The notes: a model not told the origin generated them from the letters alone. A stretch of DNA of 64,000 nucleotides from Symbiodinium sp. CCMP2592 (GCA_905221615.1 CAJNDT010005868.1:248001-312000), one strand, 5' to 3'. Numbered from the stretch's first letter, positions 10,371 through 21,420 are shown. Translations and numbers: made by a program.

Positions 10371-10506
10371 TACTTGGAGGGTCGGGGTTAGTAACTGGTT
10401 GTTTTAAGGACTTACAAGTACCATAACCCCAATTTGGGTCCCTTTTAGGGTAGTTATAAGTCTACTTCCTACGTAGTTACCAAGTCCCCCGACCCTCCAA
10501 GTAAGG
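10371..10506. repeat. Foldback element family B, copy 2
   Basis: TTACTTGGAGGGTCGGGG arm pairs with CCCCGACCCTCCAAGTAA; differs from copy 1 in the same positions on both arms, so the arms have kept complementarity. Confidence 0.8.
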
Positions 10507-11284
10507 TTTAGGATTATGAAAGAGGGGCTTGGCGTGTAGGATGTTTGGGTTTGGTTTTCAAAGTCCAATATGCCCCGGGTTTAGTTTTATAGGGTTAAGA
10601 AGAGGGGCGGACGGGCATTGGGTGTAGGGTTATATATTAGAGGTCCTTTGAAGTTCTTAAGTCAAAGTCCGAGCAGAGACTTTCCAAACCCTTTGGCAAT
10701 ATGGGCCCTCTGCTGGTTGAACTCTGTCATTCACTGAACCTCGAAGTCATATGAGCACGTTGAGCCGTTTCTTCCACAACCCTTAGCCGTGGGAACGCTT
10801 GAAAAATGCATTCGGCCTTGGAACAGAGGTCTGAACATTTCGATATAGTATTCCATAGAGCGCCGTGTAGTGGTAGTTCATTATACACCGAAGTTGGCTT
10901 GAGGTTCTGAAGGCTCCAGTTTTGCACTCTGAACCGAACGAGGTCGTCAAATGGTCCGGAAGGCCACATATAAGTTTGAACACTCTGTTACTTGCTGTTT
11001 TCTAATCAGAAAGGCACTGCCTAAAGGTCTTATTCTGCAGACTCCTAAATCCTAGCCGCAAACACTTGTCAGTGTGTGAGTAGGGGTGGAGTTGAAACCC
11101 GAAAGACAGAATCCGAAACCACAAACTCCACATCGTAAACCCCATGGCTGGACAGAACAGGGGAGTTGATCAGAATTCCTAAACCCTAAGTAAACCCTAA
11201 AAGCCCAAAAAGGAGCTCAAAAAACAAAGAAAAACCTAAAAGCCCTGAAAACAAACTGGCTCCTAATCCCTGGCCCCCCCCTAG

Positions 11285-11341
11285 GGACTCTTCGACCTCT
11301 TCGACCTGCTCCACCAGCAGGATCCGCGAAGGGAGTTCCGG
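11285..11341 (+). CDS. Micro-exon
   Basis: 57 bases, 19 codons, GLFDLFDLLHQQDPRREFR, between CCCCTAG and GT (CGG|GTTTTA). An amphipathic helix is likely; function unknown. Confidence 0.55.
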
Positions 11342-11431
11342 GTTTTAGGGTTTCGGGTTCGGGTTTAGGGTTCAAGTCTTAGGGATCAGGGGCTACGGTT
11401 ACGGGTTTAGGGTTGAGTTCCGCGGTGCAAT

Positions 11432-11536
11432 ATTGGTGGTTGGCAAAATTAGGGTCCCTTTTTGGGCGCCTAATATAGTACGGCACCTAATATTTAGGGT
11501 GCCCCAAAAGGGACCCTAGTTTTGACAACCACCCAT
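11432..11536. repeat. Foldback element family A, copy 3
   Basis: GGTGGTTGGCAAAATTAGGG pairs with CCCTAGTTTTGACAACCACC. Confidence 0.85.
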
Positions 11537-11612
11537 ATGACAGCCTGAATAGTTGCTTCAGGTTTACAGGTGCTAAATGGAAGATTATTCGAGATGTACT
11601 GAGGCTTGTCTT

Positions 11613-11702
11613 GATATAGGGGCCTTAGTAATTACCTATGCTATTTTGGGAGGTTCCTTAGTATAGCTATAGAAAAAAGGGGGGGATGACGGCCCCTATA
11701 AT
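11613..11702. repeat. Foldback element family E, copy 4
   Basis: TGATATAGGGGCCTTAG at left; GGCCCCTATAATAT at right. Confidence 0.65.
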
Positions 11703-11895
11703 ATGTGCAGATTTCCGCTTTCCTGTGCTATTGGGGTTTGGGGTTCGAATATGTTCTTGCATTTGTTTGCGTTTTCTTCAGCTGGTTTGGGCTTCTTTAT
11801 GGCTTTATGCCATGAAATTTATGGTTTAGGCTTTAAGTTCAGATATACAGTTGCCAGGCAGGCCAAGGAGTTGAACTCAGATACAGGGTTTTTAG

Positions 11896-11928
11896 GCACG
11901 AGCTCTTGCCGCGAACCCGAGTCAGTCG
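11896..11928 (+). CDS. Weak candidate micro-exon
   Basis: TTTTTAG acceptor, 11 codons ARALAANPSQS, GT donor (TCG|GTTGCG). Confidence 0.3.
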
Positions 11929-11985
11929 GTTGCGATCGCCACTGATTGCCATGCAGGCACGGTGATGGAACCCTAATGAGCCCGT

Positions 11986-12089
11986 ACGGTCCATGTTAAA
12001 TAATATATGCTTTGGCCCCAATGTACCTGTATAGGGACTATACTTTAAGACCAAAGTATATAGTATATGCGTACATGATATGGACCCTT
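11986..12089. repeat. Foldback element family D, copy 2
   Basis: GGTCCATGT at left pairs with the right TACATGATATGGACC in imperfect form. Confidence 0.6.
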
Positions 12090-12233
12090 GGGGGGACCGC
12101 CGCCTCGGGCGAATATGTCCATGGGGCCGGGCGACGTGGGTGTCAACGGTTTAAGGTTTAGGATTTAGGGTTGTATATGGTTTAGGGTTTAAGGTTTTGG
12201 GTTTAAGGTTTAGGGCGGCTACTCTTAGGTTAG

Positions 12234-12292
12234 GGCGTTCGCCGATGGCTTGAGGCGACTCGGATCGATCAACCAGAGAACGTTGAACGACA
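12234..12292 (+). CDS. Candidate micro-exon
   Basis: After GTTAG the frame reads GVRRWLEATRIDQPENVER, charged and helical. The 3' end is uncertain. A second frame over the same bases (RTLNDKDLDLIGRDGG, 12281-12330) is also convincing, so frame choice is open. Confidence 0.35.
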
Positions 12293-12456
12293 AAGATCTT
12301 GACCTCATTGGTCGGGATGGCGGGGTGCATGTATATACAGAAAAGAGCATCACACGCTGAGCTCAGTGTTTGACACCCTGCTTGCCACAAATTATGTTGG
12401 TTTATGTAAGGTTTGGGGGTTGCCTGTTTAGGGGTGAGGTTTAGCATATAGGGTTT

Positions 12457-12565
12457 CAAAGGGTCCGAAGCACCTTTATAGTAGAATGTAGGTTTTTCTT
12501 TGTCAGGAATTACTCTTATGACTTGGGGAAGTATCCCCCACAACAGTACGTAGGACCCTTTGGGG
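12457..12565. repeat. Foldback element family G, copy 1
   Basis: CAAAGGGTCC..AGTAGAATGTAGG..GTATCCCCCACAACAGTAC..GGACCCTTTG; second copy at 16.49 kb. Confidence 0.75.
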
Positions 12566-12621
12566 ATGGGTGTTTGAAGAAGTGAGCCTCTGAAAGCAGC
12601 GGCTGATGACCAGCCTTCCCA

Positions 12622-12728
12622 ATGTGGCTGGTTGTCAATATTAGGGTCCCTTCTTGGGTCGTTATTATATTACGGCACCTAGTATTCAGGGTACCCCAAA
12701 AGGGACGCTAATTTTGACAACCACCCAT
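12622..12728. repeat. Foldback element family A, copy 4
   Basis: TGGTTGTCAATATTAGGGTC pairs with the right arm ending CAACCACCCAT. Confidence 0.8.
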
Positions 12729-12939
12729 GTGAGTTGTGGTTCGTATGTCGCTTTTGTTGCATCATGTGGTATCCCTTCCCCTCACCTCCTCAAACGTCGC
12801 GGCATATTCATCAACAAGGATCCAGAGCTTTAAATCCTAAAGATGATGCAGACTATCGTCCATCGACGGCGGTTTCGTGGTTTCGGAGTTCTGTGCTGAG
12901 AGTTCAGATCGGGAACCACGGCACCAAGCCTCCAAAGTA

Positions 12940-13020
12940 TGGATGCTGCTAGAAGGCCGTTTGGGGATGGAGGAAACAAACAGGCTTCGCAGCGAGATAA
13001 GAAGCAGGAGGGGTGCTCGA
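12940..13020 (+). CDS. Candidate exon, frame unclear
   Basis: After CCAAAG two frames read like protein: WMLLEGRLGMEETNRLRSEI, and DAARRPFGDGGNKQASQRDK. The first is coiled-coil-like as in neighbouring exons. Confidence 0.35.
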
Positions 13021-13519
13021 TTCGGGATGCCGGCCCCACAATCGTTGTAAATTGTAGTTCCGAATTCTGTATCGGGGGGGCTACCCGGCCGCCCTAGGCA
13101 TGATGTAATACACAGTTTGGCGTCTCTTCACCACCCACAACCAAAGAACAGCTTGAGCTCGTCCGCGGCCAACCCGAGCCCTGAACACGCTCCTGCGTGA
13201 CCAGGACAACAGAGGCGGCCAGGCCCGCACCAGCAGCCTTGACTTCATAGTGGTTCTGAATCATATGATAGTAAGTGAATGAATAGTAACCAGGTGTTAT
13301 ACATTAAAGGTAATGACGGTGATGGTAAGATCGTATTTGCCTTTAGATTTTTATTGGGTGTGTCTTTGTGTGTGTTGATTGTTGGAACAGGCCAAGGACA
13401 CATTTCAGCCGTAGTAGCCGAAGGTGTAAGGTTTGAGACAATGTACTTGCCTGTGGGTTCGGGGTTTAGGTAGCTTTCTCTGCAACGCCTGTCCAATTGT
13501 CATCTGCTTGGGGTCTGCC

Positions 13520-13590
13520 TCGTCTTGAAGGATCTGAAAGGCAGGAATTGTTCTTTCGCCAGAGGAGATGCGAAGACTGGTCGTAGGCTC
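13520..13590 (+). CDS. Candidate exon
   Basis: One frame reads GSERQELFFRQRRCEDW before a GT donor (TGGTC|GTAGGC). An overlapping frame (DLKGRNCSFARGDAKTG) is also open. Confidence 0.3.
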
Positions 13591-13726
13591 CAGGAACATG
13601 TGTTTGGCCTCGTTCTGGCTTTGGGGCCACTTCAGCCGCAGGAAGGCCTTTCAGTCCAGTCTAACTCTAAGGGTCCAAGTACCCAACAACGAACTACTCT
13701 CCCAAATACTAACCTACATATCTGCT

Positions 13727-13815
13727 CCTTAACCCTGAATAACCTACCTTTTTCTGGACTTATATAAAAAAATCATTTTATGGAACCCTGAAAATGTAGG
13801 TTCTTCAGGCTTAAG
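13727..13815. repeat. Foldback element family H, copy 1
   Basis: CCTTAACCCTGAATAACCTAC at left; GTAGGTTCTTCAGGCTTAAGG at right. Second copy at 61.18 kb. Confidence 0.75.
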
Positions 13816-14314
13816 GCTATCTTAGCCCGAGTACCTAATTAGTGGGTCCTTTGCACCCTTAGGGTAAGAATGGGAGTCGATCATAGTAAACTTTCGAGAA
13901 CACAACCCCCACATTGCAGCATCCACGTAGAACTCCTGACTTTAGAGGGCATTTCCTAAGAAGGCAGTGTTGAACCCTAAATCCCAAACCCTAAACCTCT
14001 AAACCGTTTGAGGCCAAACCCTAAACCCTATGCCATTACGGCTCTTTTGCATGGCTACAAGACACTTAAGGTCGAAACACACAACACTACGGTTTATTGA
14101 TTAAAACCTTGAATATTACAGAGAGTGTCCACGTACTCCTTCTTATACGACTTTAGGGCTTTTTGAGGTACCAAGAAGCAAAATGAGGACTACTTGGACC
14201 TTTATGGTTAGGTTGTTTTGACTGCATAGCCCTAAACCCTAAAACTCTCAAAGGCTTAGGGTGTCTTGGCTCACGGTATCGTGACTTCGCAGAGCTTTGG
14301 CACAGGCCGTGCAG

Positions 14315-14348
14315 GTGGACAACCAAGAAGCCAAGGCACTGAAGGCCA
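14315..14348 (+). CDS. Weak candidate micro-exon
   Basis: CGTGCAG acceptor, VDNQEAKALKA, then GT (GCCA|GTTTGG). Confidence 0.3.
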
Positions 14349-14365
14349 GTTTGGGGGGCCTTCCA

Positions 14366-14490
14366 GGGATCTTATAATGGCTCCTTTAAACCATCCTTTA
14401 AAGTTTAAAGGATCTTATAAGGGCTCCTTGAAGGGGGGATCCTTTCAGGGATCGTATAAGGGCTCCTTTGAGGGATCCTTTAAGGGGCTT
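14366..14490. repeat. Imperfect tandem repeat, about 45 bp
   Basis: Units with GGATCNTATAANGGCTCCTT recur about three times, starting near 14368, 14412 and 14451. Confidence 0.65.
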
Positions 14491-14899
14491 TAGTTGTTTT
14501 CAGGGCTTTAGGGGTTTCCACCGTTTGCAGTTGAGGGCTTCAGGGATTCAGGGCAGAGTTTACGGTTTAGTGTTTAGGACTTCAGGGTTTAGGGATTCAG
14601 AGCTTTAGGGGCTTATGGTTTGGGGCTTCAATGGTTAAAGGTTTAGGGGTTGATGCGTTTTTAGGACCCCCGCCCCGGCAGGGTATATGTAACCAACCCT
14701 TATGGTACGCAATGGTGGCTATTTAGGGTAGCATAGGGTACCTAATGGCACCATGCAGGGTTTAGATCTCATGGTTCACCATTGAAGTTTTCGGGGCCCT
14801 TCAAGCGGCTAGGATCATGCGAGTGGGTGATGTGGAATCAGGGGTCAGCTTTCACGATCGATTGTACCGCAAGCCTGCCGTCAGGCGCATCACGACCAG

Positions 14900-14965
14900 C
14901 ATGCGGAGGAAGAAAACACGCCGGCGGATCCGAACGATCCGAACGTCAAGAAGATGATGCTGCAG
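14900..14965 (+). CDS. Micro-exon
   Basis: 66 bases, 22 codons, between GACCAG and a GC donor (CAG|GCCTGT). It reads HAEEENTPADPNDPNVKK and ends MMLQ. Acidic, then basic. Confidence 0.55.
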
Positions 14966-15122
14966 GCCTGTAGAGCTTGGGGTTTAAATTCCCCCATGGG
15001 GTCAGAAGGCCAGGTGCTAGGTCCATGTGGTCTTAAAGGGGCTCCTTTAAGCTTCACATGAAGATTCCACTAATTCGTACAGCTTGATTGGGTTTGTGGG
15101 TTTTGTAGGATTATTTACCGTA

Positions 15123-15235
15123 GAGTCTTCTTCGGTCATAAGTACTTCTTTCGGGAACCCTCAAGAGGGTCGTTTCTTGATTCGGCGTCTGGTTACCGCA
15201 AACCCTGCTTCCGAACCTCCCCTGCCCGATCGTCG
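15123..15235 (+). CDS. Candidate exon
   Basis: After CCGTAG the frame reads GNPQEGRFLIRRLVTANP then ASEPPLPDRR up to a GT donor. The opening Ser-rich part is encoded by TCTTCTTCG. Confidence 0.4.
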
Positions 15236-15247
15236 GGGTTTACACTG

Positions 15248-15357
15248 TAATATAGGGGCCGAAATAGTTACCTACACTATTTTGGGGGGTGCCTTATTCT
15301 AACTTCAGTATAACAGGCCGCAAAACCCGAGACAAAAAAGAAGGCCCCTATATTACA
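15248..15357. repeat. Foldback element family E, copy 5
   Basis: TGTAATATAGGGGCC pairs with GGCCCCTATATTACA at the right end. Confidence 0.8.
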
Positions 15358-15784
15358 GTACCCTTCTAGATCCCTTATAGTAACCCTTATAGTCCGGGCT
15401 CCTTATTATAATTACAGTATACTATAATTACACACAATTTCTATTTCAATTATTTATAAGGCCCCATATTAAGCACAGCAACCCAAAACCCCCTAAACCC
15501 TACAGTCTAGACCTCAAAAGCTTTTCAATGTGGGGATCATCTACCCGCCTCTAGGTGTCGAGGGGCGTGACGTCTACTAAATCAGGCTGGGAGCCATGCG
15601 GCGGCTCAATTTTCATGTACAGGCCCTTCGAACTTTAGGGGTAGGGTTGCTTCTGCTAGCCACTCACTTCTTCTAGCAGCGTCAAGCTAGCAACCGGTAC
15701 ATAGACCCTAAACCCTACGCAGGCCCGACACACCTAAACCCTCAAACTAGTACAGCCAAGGGTTTAAGAGTCCAGAAAGAAAGA

Positions 15785-15846
15785 GAACCCTCGGTCTCAA
15801 CCTAATCAATGCGCTGCTGGGCGGCATAGCATCAGACCAGAGGATT
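15785..15846 (+). CDS. Candidate exon
   Basis: RTLGLNLINALLGGIASDQR is open after an AAAG acceptor; a TAG follows within three codons of the proposed end. Confidence 0.4.
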
Positions 15847-15892
15847 CAAGGCTAGGGTTAGGGTCCTACTGTTTAGGTAGGCGCCCCAGAAA

Positions 15893-15960
15893 AAGGGATG
15901 GATCAGAATTTGGAGCAGCGCGCTCTCATATCCGTGTGGACTGCGCTTGCCAGATTGGAT
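15893..15960 (+). CDS. Candidate exon
   Basis: The frame MDQNLEQRALISVWTALARL looks like a protein helix. Acceptor probably CCCCAG or shortly after; donor not resolved. Confidence 0.35.
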
Positions 15961-16091
15961 TCTTGAATGGGGACCCTAAACCCTAAACCCTCCGTATTGT
16001 CGTTTCATTAATAACATCCCAGGTCTCACTGCCATAAGCCTAAACCGTAAAAAATCTCCTGAATCCAATGTCTCATTATAGACCTTTTCAG

Positions 16092-16170
16092 CAATCTTTC
16101 TAAACTGACTGAACTCCAGAGCCTGTACGGCCCCAAAAAGTCGTCAAAAAGACTCAAGACGCCAACACGG
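16092..16170 (+). CDS. Candidate exon
   Basis: TTTTCAG acceptor, then NLSKLTELQSLYGPKKSSKR. Leucine spacing suggests a helix; the frame stays open well past 16170, so the end is unknown. Confidence 0.4.
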
Positions 16171-16346
16171 AACCGGTGGAATGCCCAAGGCTTCCGAAAC
16201 CTGAGGCATGCATTGCTTCATATTGCAGTGTTGAGGGTTTGGGGGTTTCATATTCGGGCTTCATATTGTTCAGTTGAGGGTTTTGAGTTTGTTGTTTTTG
16301 AGGGGAGAGGTTCTGCGATTTTGGGCTTTGGTGGACAACCCCAGAG

Positions 16347-16385
16347 AGAAGACGAGTTGCTGAGGTCGACAAGCTGGCTGGCAAG
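16347..16385 (+). CDS. Candidate micro-exon
   Basis: 39 bases, 13 codons, RRRVAEVDKLAGK, with a GC donor (AAG|GCGTGG). Confidence 0.35.
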
Positions 16386-16488
16386 GCGTGGCTGACGAGC
16401 TTCACAGTATGTGCTTCGTAGTTTGGTTCGTTTATCAGCTCCTTGGTAGTTCTGGCTTCAGGATCTTCTTACCCTAACCCAAAGGGTA

Positions 16489-16585
16489 CAAAGTATCCAT
16501 ATAGTAGAATGTAGGGTTTCCATATTAGGAACTACTATTACAAGTTGGGGAAGTATCCCCCACAACAGTACCTAGGACCCTTGGG
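16489..16585. repeat. Foldback element family G, copy 2
   Basis: Shares GTATCCCCCACAACAGTACC with copy 1; the outer arms CCCAAAGGGTAC/GGACCCTTGGGG face each other. Confidence 0.75.
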
Positions 16586-16869
16586 GTAAGCCCATCACCC
16601 TAAAAAGCCCCATGCCATGAGCCATAAGCCCGAACTAGGGGTCTTCGAGTCTTCACCCCAAAGCGCTTGGGTTTGGGGGTCGGAAATAGGTCTATTAGGG
16701 TTCAGGTTTGTTTTGTTTTGGGGCTTAGGGTTATGATGGTTCCGGGTTTAGGATTTGGGATTTTGTGTTTAAGTTTGGGGGCCCTAAACTGCCAGCTCCA
16801 AGCCATCAAGACCTCGGCCTTGCATGTTCCGCCAGCCCTTGAACCCTAGCACTTCCCAGCCGAATCTTT

Positions 16870-17003
16870 ACTTGGAGGATCAGGGGATTTAGTAAGTTAG
16901 GTTACAAGTACCTTAATTGGAGTTATAAGTTATAAATACTTCTAGGTATATTTACCTGCTTTATAACCCTAGTTACTTTACTAAGTCCCATGATCCTGTG
17001 AGT
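16870..17003. repeat. Foldback element family B, copy 3
   Basis: ACTTGGAGGATCAGGGGATT at left; CTAAGTCCCATGATCCTG at right. Confidence 0.75.
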
Positions 17004-17105
17004 ACATCCAAAAAGGTTCAGGTTCTAAGGCTTTGGGTTTAGGGTCTATAGGGTTTGGGCCTCACACGTTGGTTGTTGAGAGTTTAGTGCTTCATGCCAG
17101 TCCAG

Positions 17106-17150
17106 AGTCTAGAGGAGAGATTGCAGGATTTAGGAGAGGCTTCGGCCAGG
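17106..17150 (+). CDS. Micro-exon, coiled-coil-like
   Basis: 45 bases, 15 codons, SLEERLQDLGEASAR, between GTCCAG and a GC donor (AGG|GCTAAA). Confidence 0.5.
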
Positions 17151-17179
17151 GCTAAAAGCGTAGCTTCAGGGTTCATAGG

Positions 17180-17226
17180 GTATGTGTGTCTCTATATCTA
17201 TATATCTATATCTCTATATCTCTATA

Positions 17227-17257
<31 letters not shown>

Positions 17258-17258
17258 G
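17180..17258. repeat. (TCTATA)n/(TA)n microsatellite
   Basis: Imperfect TA-rich run directly after the exon above. Confidence 0.9.
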
Positions 17259-17334
17259 GGAGTTCTGTGGGCTTAGGGGCTGACAGGATTGACGATGTAG
17301 GGCTTAGGGACCTGCAATGTGATCCCGACGTGGG

Positions 17335-17392
17335 TAGTTCTCTGAATTAGGGACCCAAATCGGGTCCCTAATTTTTTGTCGAACTGCCCCCG
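17335..17392. repeat. Minimal hairpin
   Basis: AATTAGGGACCC, five bases, GGGTCCCTAATT, with weaker outer pairing GGGTAGTTC/GAACTGCCC. It resembles a family A element stripped of its centre. Confidence 0.8.
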
Positions 17393-17438
17393 TCAAGGTA
17401 GCTGAATCCAAACGCCTGCCAGGTGAATCCAAACCAAG

Positions 17439-17490
17439 GCGCAGCTACCTTCAACGCGGACACGGAGGCTACGAGACGGGAGTGTTTCAA
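17439..17490 (+). CDS. Weak candidate micro-exon
   Basis: AATFNADTEATRRECF between CCAAG and GT (TTCAA|GTCTAG). Confidence 0.3.
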
Positions 17491-17616
17491 GTCTAGGGTT
17501 TAGGCTAGGGTGCTCAGATTTCGGTTGCAGAACTCGGGTTGAGTCTTCGTCTTAAGCTCGAGCTAAACTGTCGAGGCCAGTAGTGTGAGATCGCGGCTGC
17601 ATCGGGAATTGTGAGA

Positions 17617-17709
17617 ATGACGGGCCGTGATAGTTGGGACCACAAACAGAAGAGGTCAGTGAAACTCGATCTCACGGGACCCTACATAAATCCAAAGCTC
17701 GTTCGGAAG
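17617..17709 (+). CDS. Candidate exon
   Basis: From an ATG the frame reads MTGRDSWDHKQKRSVKLDL then TGPYINPKLVRK to a GC donor (AAG|GCCTGA). It could be an internal exon joined after GTGAG. Basic; function unknown. Confidence 0.45.
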
Positions 17710-17946
17710 GCCTGACCCCCAAAGCCCATCGAACGACCCCGCAGCAAGGCGAGAAGACCACCGCCCTTTTCTTTGGAAAACCTGGAGCCCTCGTACCTCT
17801 GTGACTTTCGGGCTTTAGGGTGCCGGGTTCAGGGTTTGGGGTTGAAAGGTTCAGGCTTTCGGGTTTCGGGTTTAGGGCCTAGGCTTCCGAAAGAGCCCTC
17901 AGCATTGCCTTGGTCCTTTGGACCCAATGGAGCTGAAAGCCTTTGA

Positions 17947-18043
17947 CATACTACATATTTACTATTACTATTTTGAGGCTTCCTTATCATAAGTATGGGC
18001 CTCCAAAACGCCCAGTCTAATCGATTCAGGCCCCTATATTACA
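17947..18043. repeat. Family E, copy 6 (left end worn)
   Basis: TTACTATTTTGAGGCTTCCT centre and a clear GGCCCCTATATTACAG right end. Confidence 0.55.
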
Positions 18044-18127
18044 GTACCCTTATAGACACCCTTTAAAGGAACCCTTAAAGGACCCTTTAAATCTAATAAT
18101 TACTAAGGCCCCGATAGTGCGCACCAG

Positions 18128-18177
18128 AGTCCCTGGCCCAGGCCAAGAAGGCCGCTATGGCCGCGATGCTCAAGAAC
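18128..18177 (+). CDS. Micro-exon, Ala/Lys helix
   Basis: SLAQAKKAAMAAMLKN ends at a consensus-like donor (AAC|GTGAGC). A shorter exon could start after GCCCAG at 18142. Confidence 0.5.
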
Positions 18178-18229
18178 GTGAGCCGGGCTTATTTTTCAAA
18201 GGCTTTAGAAGCCCCACCTAGATAGGGGC

Positions 18230-18389
18230 CTTATCTGAACCCCAAAGTATGTGGAAGAATAGCCTTTTATTGGTTTTGGGCCATTATTCCACCTACTTTG
18301 GGGGTTTATGTAGTGGTTAGGCTAGGGTTTTGGGACCCATTAGTTTAAGGAACCCCAAAATAGTAGTCGTAATTATTCCGGCCCCCTAC
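18230..18389. repeat. Family E copy 7 with a nested foldback
   Basis: Outer GATAGGGGCC and GGCCCC ends enclose a second inverted repeat, AACCCCAAAGTATGTGGAA (from 18248) with its complement ending near 18315. Confidence 0.7.
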
Positions 18390-18696
18390 AGTAGAGGTTA
18401 TGGCACTTCACATTTTTGGCGTTTGAGGGCTTTCTTTGTTGGTGGCTTGCGCAGTCTTGTGTTTGAGAAAGGTGTTGCTTTCATTGGTGGCTGTTGGGGT
18501 TAAAGGTCTTAGGGGACGGATGCAGGCTGTCGGGTTTCTAAGGGTTTGACGGTCGTGGTTGCAGGGCTACGGCGTTGGAGTGCTGGGGTCTAGGGCTTTA
18601 AGGGATTGTCTTTGCGGATTTCGTCGAGCCTTGCAAGAATTTGTGTGGTGCCAAGTTGCTTTTTCCCGGAGTCTTTGTGGCCTAGCATGGTCTTTG

Positions 18697-18752
18697 TCGC
18701 GTACACCTGAAACGGCCCGAAACGCGGATCCCGAAATCTTGAAACGCTACGG
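18697..18752 (+). CDS. Weak candidate exon
   Basis: TPETARNADPEILKRYG is open and protein-like. Boundaries unclear. Confidence 0.3.
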
Positions 18753-19017
18753 TCCTTCTAAGCCTGTAATCCTTAACCCTAGCACCCTACAACCCTCACC
18801 CCGCACCGAACCGGTCGTTCGTGTGTAGAGTTTAAGGCTAGCCGACCAGCAGCACACGTCCAACCCCTCCAAAAGAAAACCGCAGGAACTTCTTTCACTC
18901 CTAAACCCCAAAGCCCTAAGTTAGCCTCTGAAATCATACACCCTCAAGCGCCCTTATGAAAGTTACAGCCCAAACCTGGAGCCTCATGATCGAAGCCAGG
19001 GTGGCAAGAGGATGCAG

Positions 19018-19091
19018 CACAAGGATCCGGAGGCACCCGAGGATTTAGAGTGTAGGAAACGGTGCTTTCTTTCAGGGCAAAACGGAGAGGG
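19018..19091 (+). CDS. Candidate exon, last seen in the left arm
   Basis: GATGCAG acceptor, HKDPEAPEDLECRKRCFL then SGQNGEG, ending at a strong donor (GAGAGGG|GTAAGC). The matching downstream exon was not found before the AT-rich island. Confidence 0.45.
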
Positions 19092-19189
19092 GTAAGCCGA
19101 AGCGGGGGAAGGGACGACCCCCGCACGAACTTCGTCGAACCCCGGCGCCCTTCGCCGAACCCCCCCCCCAAACCCCCCCCCAGCATTAA

Positions 19190-20350
19190 TAAATATTAAT
19201 ATTATTATTATTAGTATTATTATATTATTATTGTTATTATTACTATTATTATTATTATTACTATTATTATTATTATTACTATTATTATTATTATTATTTT
19301 TGTTATTATTATTATTACTATTACTATTATTATTATTATTACTATTATTATTTTTATTATTATTACTATTATTATTTTTATTATTATTACTATTATTATT
19401 ATTATTATTACTATTATTATTATTACTATTATTATTATTACTATTATTATTATTATTAGTAGTATTAGTATTATTGGTATTATTGTTGTATTATCAGTAA
19501 TATTGGTATTCTTAGTAGTATTATTGTTTTTAGTATCTTAGTATTATTGGTATTATTAGTATTATTGGTAATATTAGTGTTCTAAGGTATTATTAGTATT
19601 ATTATTTCAATATCAGTATTACTAGCATTATTAAGGTATTCTGAACTTAATATTATTAGTATTACTTCTATTAATAATATTATTTATTATTAACCTTAGC
19701 ATCATTATTATGATTATGATTATGTCATACTGATAGGATTGTTACTGGTAGTAGTCTTTTTTTATTAGTCAATAGGCATATATATATATATATATATATA
19801 CATGTGTATATATATACATGTGTATATGTATATATATAACATATGGATGATGTTATGGTTTATATGGTATAGCATTTTGCTAAAATTAACATTTGTCTAT
19901 CTTAATTATAGCATAATATTACAATCTTATGTCAGATCATACTGTCTGAAATCCTATAATATTTTACTGTGCCTCACCATTTAATACTATATCATGTTAC
20001 AGTAATAATAACAATTGGTCTGCATATTGATTTTATATATTACATCAGTGCTGTTCTGTAATAATATATATGGTGTACATATTCATATTCCATGTTTATA
20101 CAACAGTGAGTGAATATTACATGGCATATTAGGACATTTTGTGATACATGTCTGATATGCTATAACTATTGGAATATGCCAGATGATATTAGGTAATGCT
20201 GTATTTTATCGTATTATTCGACTATTTGTTTTGCATTATGGTGTTTATGATGGTGATGATGAGTATCGTCATGATGACAAATATTACCCTTCTGATTATG
20301 ATCATTCTGATATTTTGGTACAAGTGCAGTTTTTAGCTTAGCTTTGAGTG
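19190..20350. other. AT-rich island with (TTA)n array
   Basis: 19192-19560 is an imperfect (TTA)n array and 19778-19840 a (TA)n run. The rest to about 20350 is strongly AT-rich without a convincing frame. The poly-Leu frame over the array is a repeat artefact. It forms the border between the two sequence styles. Confidence 0.85.
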
Positions 20351-21420
20351 GCATTGCTCATAAGAGTTTGTATCGTTTGAAATCTCACAACTTCAGTAGC
20401 AGTGGTAGTAGCGGTATTCGACTTCGCCTTCGTATTCGCATTGGCATCATGAAACTTGAAGCTTTTGTCACTGCTATTGATTTCGGTATTTAGATAATCG
20501 CGATTATTTCTAAAGCGCGGTTGCGGGTCTGGCTTGTATCGCCTTCGACTTCGTCGTGTGCTACATCTTCATGGTCTTCAGGCGGGGCGTGAGTGAGCTT
20601 CAATTTTAATTTCAGGGTTTTGGTGGGGTTTCGGGAACTGGTTTTCCAGCATCTTATTAATTAAACAGTCTGACAGTTGCTCTTGGTCCACGGCCATAGG
20701 ATTCAAGTGTTTTGGGATTTTGGGATTCAGAAATTCAGGGTTGGCAGTTATGGTCATGGTTTAGGGGTCCGGGGTAGGGGACCAGGGTTGAGGGTTCAGA
20801 AGGGTGTGGTCGTGAACCTATATGGATTTGGGGGTTCCTGAACTTAGGGGTTGGGTGGTGCAATATTCATAGGTCAAGGTTCCTTAAGGGTTGTTGGGGT
20901 TCAAAACTTCTGGTATGCATTTGGAGTTGAGGGGATCAAGGTTTAAGTGTACTGTAGGGATTTCGGGTGTAAGTTGGGAGTGTGGCTTGGGGGTGTTCAG
21001 GGTCCCGCCGAACCCCCAATGACCCAACTAATCACTAATCAGCAACAACAATCAAAAATCAAGAAACCCTAAACCCCTAACCATCCCTAAACCATGAACT
21101 TCCTAAGTGGTGGGATTAACTCAGGCGAAACCCACGAACCTGAAAATCCCCCAATAAAAAGGACCTCGACTCATATTATAAAACACAAACATAAATAACG
21201 AAGGCGAAACCCACAAATCTCAAAATCCACCTGATAATAATGATAAGTCCTAATATCGAACCCATTAAGTCGTCCCCCGAAAGCCAAAACCCCTAAACCC
21301 TGAACCCTTATTAAAGCCCGAAACCCCATCGTAGACCGCGGACACCACGTGGAGAGGAGGCCGGGGGCAAACCCCGGGGGTTTCGGGGTTTGACAGGTTG
21401 GGTTTGGGGGTGCTGATTGG
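20351..21420. other. No gene seen
   Basis: The first TTCGCCTTCG motif of the central zone is at 20425. The rest holds only short frames and scattered GGTTTAGGG-like words. Confidence 0.4.

Larger units (their letters stand above)
1..19190. other. Left arm: micro-exons in repeat-filled introns
   Basis: This zone has no continuous gene. Plus-strand exon candidates are listed one by one below. The space between them holds foldback elements (families A-H), CCCTAAA/TTTAGGG-like tracts and short microsatellites. In 3.02-3.99, 4.14-4.36, 4.98-5.06, 9.21-10.23 and 10.51-11.28 kb nothing more than such intron-like sequence is seen. No promoter, polyadenylation signal or spliced-leader remnant was recognised. 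Confidence 0.5.

Noticed and set aside
17725-17800. Exon reading PIERPRSKARRPPPFSLE
   Set aside because: It overlaps an alternative frame and lies only 15 bases after the proposed donor at 17709, too close for an intron.
19231-19500. Poly-leucine open frame of 89 codons
   Set aside because: It is a translation of the (TTA)n array and has no other content.
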